Part shown: one piece after another, positions 60,242 to 64,000 of the stretch
How the letters are laid out: the number at the start of each line of letters is the position of its first letter
How positions within the stretch are numbered: position 1 is the stretch's first letter
Source of the DNA: an uncultured Alphaproteobacteria bacterium
Lineage (GTDB): Bacteria; Pseudomonadota; Alphaproteobacteria; HIMB59; GCA-002718135
Length of the DNA stretch: 64,000 bases
Assembly (NCBI GenBank): GCA_902524385.1
Contig: CABZCZ010000001.1
Location: forward strand, 62,001 to 126,000
Direction of reading: 5' to 3'
Translations under genes and position numbers: made by a program
Notes under the pieces: generated by a model
The model's database searches: none
Seen by the model: the letters and a program-made list of their open reading frames with translations, nothing else
What the model was told of the DNA's origin: nothing

Positions 60242-60637
60242 ATGGAAATTGAAAAAATTTTTAAAAATTTAATTTTAGCGGACTTTATTGTTATTATTTT
60301 AATGGTTATTTCATCTATGTATCAACCATCCGAAATCTCCGATCTTTATGAAAATTTAAATGATGGATTACTATCTAATTTTGAAAATTTTTCTCGAATA
60401 GTATCGATTAGTTTATTCTTTTTATATCTATTTACTTTAAATCTACTTTATCGATTTATTTCTTATAGCAAACCACTGTATTTATTTTTAGTAGTAGCTG
60501 GCATAATTCTAAATTATTTTAGTGGTTCTGTTATCTATACAGCGTTTAGTGGAATGCTTGATCAAATAGGCGGTCTGATTAGTGGTGCAATTTTGATACT
60601 TTTATATTTTTCTCCAATTAAAGATAATTTTAGGTAA
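60242..60637 (+). CDS. Four-span membrane protein of unknown function
   Basis: A 131-residue integral membrane protein with hydrophobic spans at about 13-30, 53-72, 78-98 and 108-126. The loop between spans one and two is acidic (EISDLYENLNDGLLSN). No cofactor ligand pattern or transporter signature is seen. There are about 100 bases before the ATG beyond the decayed gene, enough for its own promoter. Family not recognised. Confidence 0.65.
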   Translation: MEIEKIFKNLILADFIVIILMVISSMYQPSEISDLYENLNDGLLSNFENFSRIVSISLFFLYLFTLNLLYRFISYSKPLYLFLVVAGIILNYFSGSVIYTAFSGMLDQIGGLISGAILILLYFSPIKDNFR

Positions 60638-60755
60638 GAAATAACTCAGTTTTCTGCAATCAACTTAAAATTTATATAATTTTTATTAAAATTTAGTTAA
60701 AGTATTAACATAGGTCGGTCAAAACCCTTGTAAAAAAAAGACCATAAATTTGATT

Positions 60756-61148
60756 ATGGTAAAAATATTAGCTAAAATTATAATTGGTTTATTAAGTTTA
60801 TGGGCATTAGCATTTATAATTGCAGAGATTATGGGTGTAACTATCTATTTTCCATTCATTATAGTTGAAAGACAAGAAATACCATATCATAGAATTACTT
60901 CAGTTAGATTATCTGTTTTTTTAACTTTTGCTTACTTTGGTTTTAGACATCTTTTTTTTCAATCGGAAAAACTTTATCCTATTCAGTTTTTAGAAATTTA
61001 TATTAAATCATTTACAGTTTGTTGTTTATTTGTTTTTTACACCAGTCAAGTTGAATATAGAGAATACTATTTTGTTTTATTTTTATTTATAGTTTCATTA
61101 ATCTTACATTTTGCCTCAAGAAATAGGATGAGAAGTTATTTTAATTAA
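60756..61148 (+). CDS. Small membrane protein of unknown function
   Basis: A 130-residue membrane protein with three to four hydrophobic segments and scattered charged loops (VERQEIPYHR, YTSQVEYREYY). The track begins at a TTG; the ATG two codons later at 60756 (MVKILAKI) is a better start. It ends in a basic tail (SRNRMRSYFN), placing the C-terminus in the cytoplasm by the positive-inside rule. No family recognised. A convergent hairpin terminator follows. Confidence 0.6.
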   Translation: MVKILAKIIIGLLSLWALAFIIAEIMGVTIYFPFIIVERQEIPYHRITSVRLSVFLTFAYFGFRHLFFQSEKLYPIQFLEIYIKSFTVCCLFVFYTSQVEYREYYFVLFLFIVSLILHFASRNRMRSYFN

Positions 61149-61150
61149 AT

Positions 61151-61172
61151 TAAGCGGCTTTTACACCGCTTA
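61151..61172. terminator. Convergent hairpin terminator
   Basis: TAAGCGG and CCGCTTA form a 7-bp stem with an eight-base loop, placed exactly between the stop codons of two convergent membrane-protein genes. The stem is unusually GC-rich for this DNA. The T-runs are weak on both sides, but position argues for a bidirectional terminator. Confidence 0.55.
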
Positions 61173-61180
61173 TAATGACA

Positions 61181-61612
61181 CTAATAAACTTCAACTAATT
61201 TCCTAATGATAATTAAGATTAACCCAATTAATGGAAACACTAGTCCTCTAATTGTAGGTTTAAATCCATAATTATTAACTAAATTAAAAAATCTCAGGAA
61301 ACCATTTATGGTAGCCATAATAAATAATATGCCAAGAAAACTATACCAAAAATTATATTGGACTACATTTTCTTCATAGGTATTTCCAGTAACATCAAAA
61401 GTTAATAGAATTGACATTAATAATATAGCTAAAAAAACTACACCTAAAACTCCTCTAAATATTGTTTTTGGTTCTTCATTTGAAAAACCAAGTTCATCAT
61501 AGAATTTATTATTTAAAAAAAATTGATAAATAACAAATGCATTAAAAAGCATGAATAAAACATGGAATGTAAATCCTAATGTCCCACCTGCTTCTAAAAT
61601 ATGTTGTGACAT
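61181..61612 (-). CDS. Four-span membrane protein of unknown function
   Basis: A 143-residue integral membrane protein with spans near 12-30, 54-73, 84-103 and 118-137. The track start ten codons upstream is rejected: AAAGGAG followed by five T stands directly before the ATG at 61612 (MSQHILEAGG), a strong ribosome site that fixes the start. The strong site suggests good expression. No ligand or catalytic motif is visible and I do not recognise the family. Confidence 0.7.
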   Translation of the reverse strand: MSQHILEAGGTLGFTFHVLFMLFNAFVIYQFFLNNKFYDELGFSNEEPKTIFRGVLGVVFLAILLMSILLTFDVTGNTYEENVVQYNFWYSFLGILFIMATINGFLRFFNLVNNYGFKPTIRGLVFPLIGLILIIIRKLVEVY

Positions 61613-61687
61613 AAAAACTCCTTTAAAATTATAAATTATCAAATTAAATAAGATTCTTTAAAATTTAAGAAGTTTATTAGAAAAGAA

Positions 61688-62716
61688 TTAATTACTACTT
61701 GATTTAGCCCAAAGATTTATTTTTTCTTCTTTTGCATATATGTCAATCTTTTTTAATTCTTTTTTTGTAAAATCTAAATTTTTTTGACTATCTAAACATT
61801 CATCAAGCTGTTTTACAGTTCTTGCACCAATAAGGGCTGAAGTCATTGTTGGGTGTCTTAATACCCATGATAAAGCCATTTGAGGTAATGATTGACCTCT
61901 TTTATTAGCAATTATTGTTAATTCCTTAATTTTGTATAAGTAACTTTTTGTAATCATTTTTTTTTCTAGAGAAGAATTATCTGAAATTCTAGAAATTTTT
62001 GGAATAGATTTTAAGTATTTTCCTGATAACATTCCTTGCGCAAGAGGAGAAAAAGCAATACACCCAATACCTAATTTTTTTAATGTAAATAATAAATCTT
62101 TTTCTATCCATCTATTGATCATTGAATAAGAAGGTTGATGAATTAGACAACTAACTCCTCTTTCTTTTAGAAGTTTATTCATTTTAATTGTTTGTTTTGA
62201 ACTGTAAGAAGAAATACCAACATATAAAGCCTTACCACTTCTAATTGATTGAGTCAAAGCATCAGCCGTTTCTTCTAATGGAGTTAGTGGATCAAAGCGA
62301 TGTGAGTAAAATATATCGACATATTCTAAATTCATTCTTTTCAAACTTTGATCAAGACTTGCAGTTAAATATTTTTTTGAACCCCATTCACCGTATGGCC
62401 CAGGCCACATATCGTACCCAGCTTTAGTAGATATAATTAATTCATCTCTGTATTTATTTAAATCTGAATTCATTACTTTACCAAAATTAGATTCAGCTGA
62501 ACCATAAGGTGGTCCATAATTGTTAGCTAAATCAAAATGTGTAACGCCTCTGTCAAATGCTCTAAAAAGCATTTTTTTAGATTCATTAGCCATATATTTT
62601 TTTCCACCAAAATTATGCCAAAGTCCTAGTGTAATAGGGGGTAATAGCAATCCACTATTACCACATCTTCTGTAAATTAATTTTTGATATCTATTTGTAT
62701 TAGCTTTGTAAGGCAT
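61688..62716 (-). CDS. Aldo/keto reductase (YghZ-like)
   Basis: An NADPH-dependent (beta/alpha)8 oxidoreductase. The catalytic tetrad is visible: Asp and Tyr in HFDLANNYGPPYG, Lys in IISTKAGYDMWPG, His in VDIFYSHRFDP. LGLWHNFG near the start and LSGKYL with SLPQMALSWVLRHP toward the end match the YghZ/GprA branch, which reduces glyceraldehyde-3-phosphate enantiomers and other small aldehydes. The 342-residue length is normal. It is divergent from a small membrane protein gene across about 50 bases. Confidence 0.92.
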   Translation of the reverse strand: MPYKANTNRYQKLIYRRCGNSGLLLPPITLGLWHNFGGKKYMANESKKMLFRAFDRGVTHFDLANNYGPPYGSAESNFGKVMNSDLNKYRDELIISTKAGYDMWPGPYGEWGSKKYLTASLDQSLKRMNLEYVDIFYSHRFDPLTPLEETADALTQSIRSGKALYVGISSYSSKQTIKMNKLLKERGVSCLIHQPSYSMINRWIEKDLLFTLKKLGIGCIAFSPLAQGMLSGKYLKSIPKISRISDNSSLEKKMITKSYLYKIKELTIIANKRGQSLPQMALSWVLRHPTMTSALIGARTVKQLDECLDSQKNLDFTKKELKKIDIYAKEEKINLWAKSSSN

Positions 62717-62765
62717 TATTAAAAAAAATTATAATTTTTTATATAATAATATATAAATTAAATAA

Positions 62766-62945
62766 ATGACTGAGTTACAATGGTATGCTTATCTTGGAGG
62801 ATTTGTAGCCTTCGCAATTGGGTGCTATTTATATTATCTTTCTAGAAATAAAGAACTAAACGATCATCAGGTCAAAAACAGAAAAAGATTTATGAATTTT
62901 TTTTTAATTATTGCTTTAGTTTGTGTTGGTTACTCGTGGTTGTAA
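62766..62945 (+). CDS. Two-span small membrane protein (59 aa)
   Basis: This ORF falls one residue short of the supplied track. It starts MTELQWYAYLGGFVAFAIGCYLYYLS, a first hydrophobic span, then a basic loop (KNRKRF) and a second span FFLIIALVCVGYSWL. The two-span hairpin with a basic cytoplasmic loop is a convincing membrane topology. It ends 16 bases before the sugar kinase start and is probably co-transcribed with it. Family unknown. Confidence 0.55.
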   Translation: MTELQWYAYLGGFVAFAIGCYLYYLSRNKELNDHQVKNRKRFMNFFLIIALVCVGYSWL

Positions 62946-62961
62946 ATAAAAGAGAAAATTT

Positions 62962-64000
62962 TTGAAATATTATATTGCTATTGATGCTGGGACTTCAGTT
63001 ATTAAAACTGTAATATTCAGTACAAATTTTAAACAAATAAATTCTTATAGTATAAAAAATCCAGTAGTAACTGACAAATTTGGTAAATCTGAAATTGAAA
63101 TGGAAAAATTTTGGTTACTAACAGCTAGGTGTATTAAACTGTTAATAAAGAATTCTAAAATTCAGTCACAATCAATTGTTGGTTTAGGCATAACTGGAAA
63201 TATGGTTGGTTTATGGTCTATTAATAATAAAAATAAACCAGTAAGAAATGCAATTTTGTGGAATGACACAAGAAGTCAAAGAATTTTTAATAATAAAAAA
63301 ATATTTGATCAAATTTATAAAACTACAGGCTCTATAGTGCAATACGGCTGTACCATACCTATTCTAAAGTGGATGACTAAATTTGAAAAAGAAAATTTGA
63401 AGAAAATTAAATACATTTTAACTTGTAAAGATTGGTTAAGATTTAAATTAACAGGCAAAATATATAATGATGAAACAGAAGTTTCGGTATATCCAGGGGA
63501 TATAAAAAATAGAAAATTATCAAAAAAAATTTTCAAAATATTTAAATTAAGTACAAAATATTTTAAACTTTTCCCAGAAATAAAAAAATCAAATAAATTA
63601 GGTGGATACATTACTAAAAGTGCATCAAAATTAACAAGTTTAAAAGCTGGCACACCTGTTATTATAGGATGCGGAGACGTAATAGCTTCTACTTTGGGTG
63701 CTGGAGGAATTAATCATAATAAAAAAATAAGTATTATTGGAACTACATGTCATAATATTATAGTTAAAAATAATTCAAAAATTTCTAAAGATGGTTCAGG
63801 CTTATTTTTTGCTTCTTTAAATCATACATGGTTAGAGACTAAAATAAATGTTGCAGGAACAACTAATATTGATTGGGTCATTGATAATTTTTACAAAAAT
63901 CCAAAAAAGTATTCAGATAAAATTAAAATAATTAATAATTTTGAAAAAAAATATTTAACTTTTGAATATCCAGAAAATTCATTGATATTTCTACCTTATA
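62962..64000 (+). CDS. FGGY-family carbohydrate kinase (3'-truncated by window end)
   Basis: An ATP-dependent sugar kinase that phosphorylates a pentose, polyol or similar sugar. TTG is the only plausible start: the N-terminal phosphate-binding strand YYIAIDAGTSVIKTVIF follows at once. LGITGNMVGLW and NAILWNDTRSQ match the FGGY_N block with its catalytic-region Asp, and VIIGCGDVIASTLGAGG begins the C-terminal ATPase half. About 346 residues are present and the reading frame stays open to the end of the window. The track lists only an antisense shadow here (63315-63653). Confidence 0.88.
   Translation, partial: MKYYIAIDAGTSVIKTVIFSTNFKQINSYSIKNPVVTDKFGKSEIEMEKFWLLTARCIKLLIKNSKIQSQSIVGLGITGNMVGLWSINNKNKPVRNAILWNDTRSQRIFNNKKIFDQIYKTTGSIVQYGCTIPILKWMTKFEKENLKKIKYILTCKDWLRFKLTGKIYNDETEVSVYPGDIKNRKLSKKIFKIFKLSTKYFKLFPEIKKSNKLGGYITKSASKLTSLKAGTPVIIGCGDVIASTLGAGGINHNKKISIIGTTCHNIIVKNNSKISKDGSGLFFASLNHTWLETKINVAGTTNIDWVIDNFYKNPKKYSDKIKIINNFEKKYLTFEYPENSLIFLPY

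Noticed and set aside
63315-63653. 112-residue minus-strand ORF near the window end
   Set aside because: Antisense to the FGGY kinase frame, which has an unbroken family pattern on the plus strand.

Overview
This 64 kb window is a gene-dense, very AT-rich chromosome segment with short or overlapping gene junctions, few Shine-Dalgarno sites and no phage, insertion sequence, CRISPR or rRNA. Several gene neighbourhoods are typical of Alphaproteobacteria: ssb-gyrA-coaD, recG-sdhE-mfd, and dacC-tmk-holB-metG-tatD-MBL hydrolase, together with a phosphatidylcholine synthase. With the base composition and compactness, this suggests a streamlined free-living (probably marine) alphaproteobacterium of the SAR11 / HIMB59 / AEGEAN-169 kind. 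The exact lineage cannot be decided from sequence reading alone.

Layout. 0-11 kb: replication, repair and cofactor genes (ssb, gyrA, coaD, tRNA-Lys, recG, sdhE, mfd) and a PQQ-type sugar dehydrogenase. 11-15 kb: tRNA-Ser and cell-wall genes (MltB-like transglycosylase, RlpA-like lipoprotein, D,D-carboxypeptidase). 15-24 kb: one long co-directional run from tmk through metG and tatD into accessory metabolic genes (HIBADH-like, SMP-30, pterin dehydratase, GmhA-like, MlrC-like). 24-27 kb: SelO, a 2OG-Fe(II) oxygenase, an orphan TupA-like binding protein and DUF3147. 27.6-35.6 kb: an uptake and hydrolysis cluster (amidohydrolase, NitT/TauT-type ABC ATPase, permease and binding protein, cyclase, GATase-like protein and two M24-fold proteins that lack metal-ligand Asp residues). 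35.8-38.8 kb: three EamA transporters and a zinc-ribbon protein. 39-42 kb: HDAC-like, PhyH-like and YjbQ genes with two related inverted-repeat elements. 42-46 kb: a TTC38-like protein followed by apparent D-apionate lactonase and D-apiose dehydrogenase relatives. 46-56 kb: a cNMP/cNMP/PlsC/SGNH fusion, zinc peptidase, aminotransferase, FAD oxidoreductase, EF-hand and glycine-zipper envelope proteins, FeS-BCP-type photolyase, MutT and phosphatidylcholine synthase. 56-60 kb: two tandem glutamine (glnA-class) aptamers, a 17-codon ORF, then an ATP-grasp / alpha-E / transglutaminase operon followed by a decayed gene. 60-64 kb: small membrane proteins, an aldo/keto reductase and a truncated FGGY sugar kinase.

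The most interesting item is the 56.3-59.7 kb unit. Two copies of the glutamine-sensing aptamer, recognised from its conserved junction sequence and from stems that differ between the copies but still pair, sit directly ahead of a predicted peptide-ligase/transglutaminase operon of unknown product. This links glutamine status to that little-understood system. Runners-up are the 870-residue four-domain lipid/second-messenger fusion, the candidate apiose oxidation module, and the pair of M24-fold proteins without metal ligands beside an ABC importer. All assignments are by eye from motifs; no database search was run.
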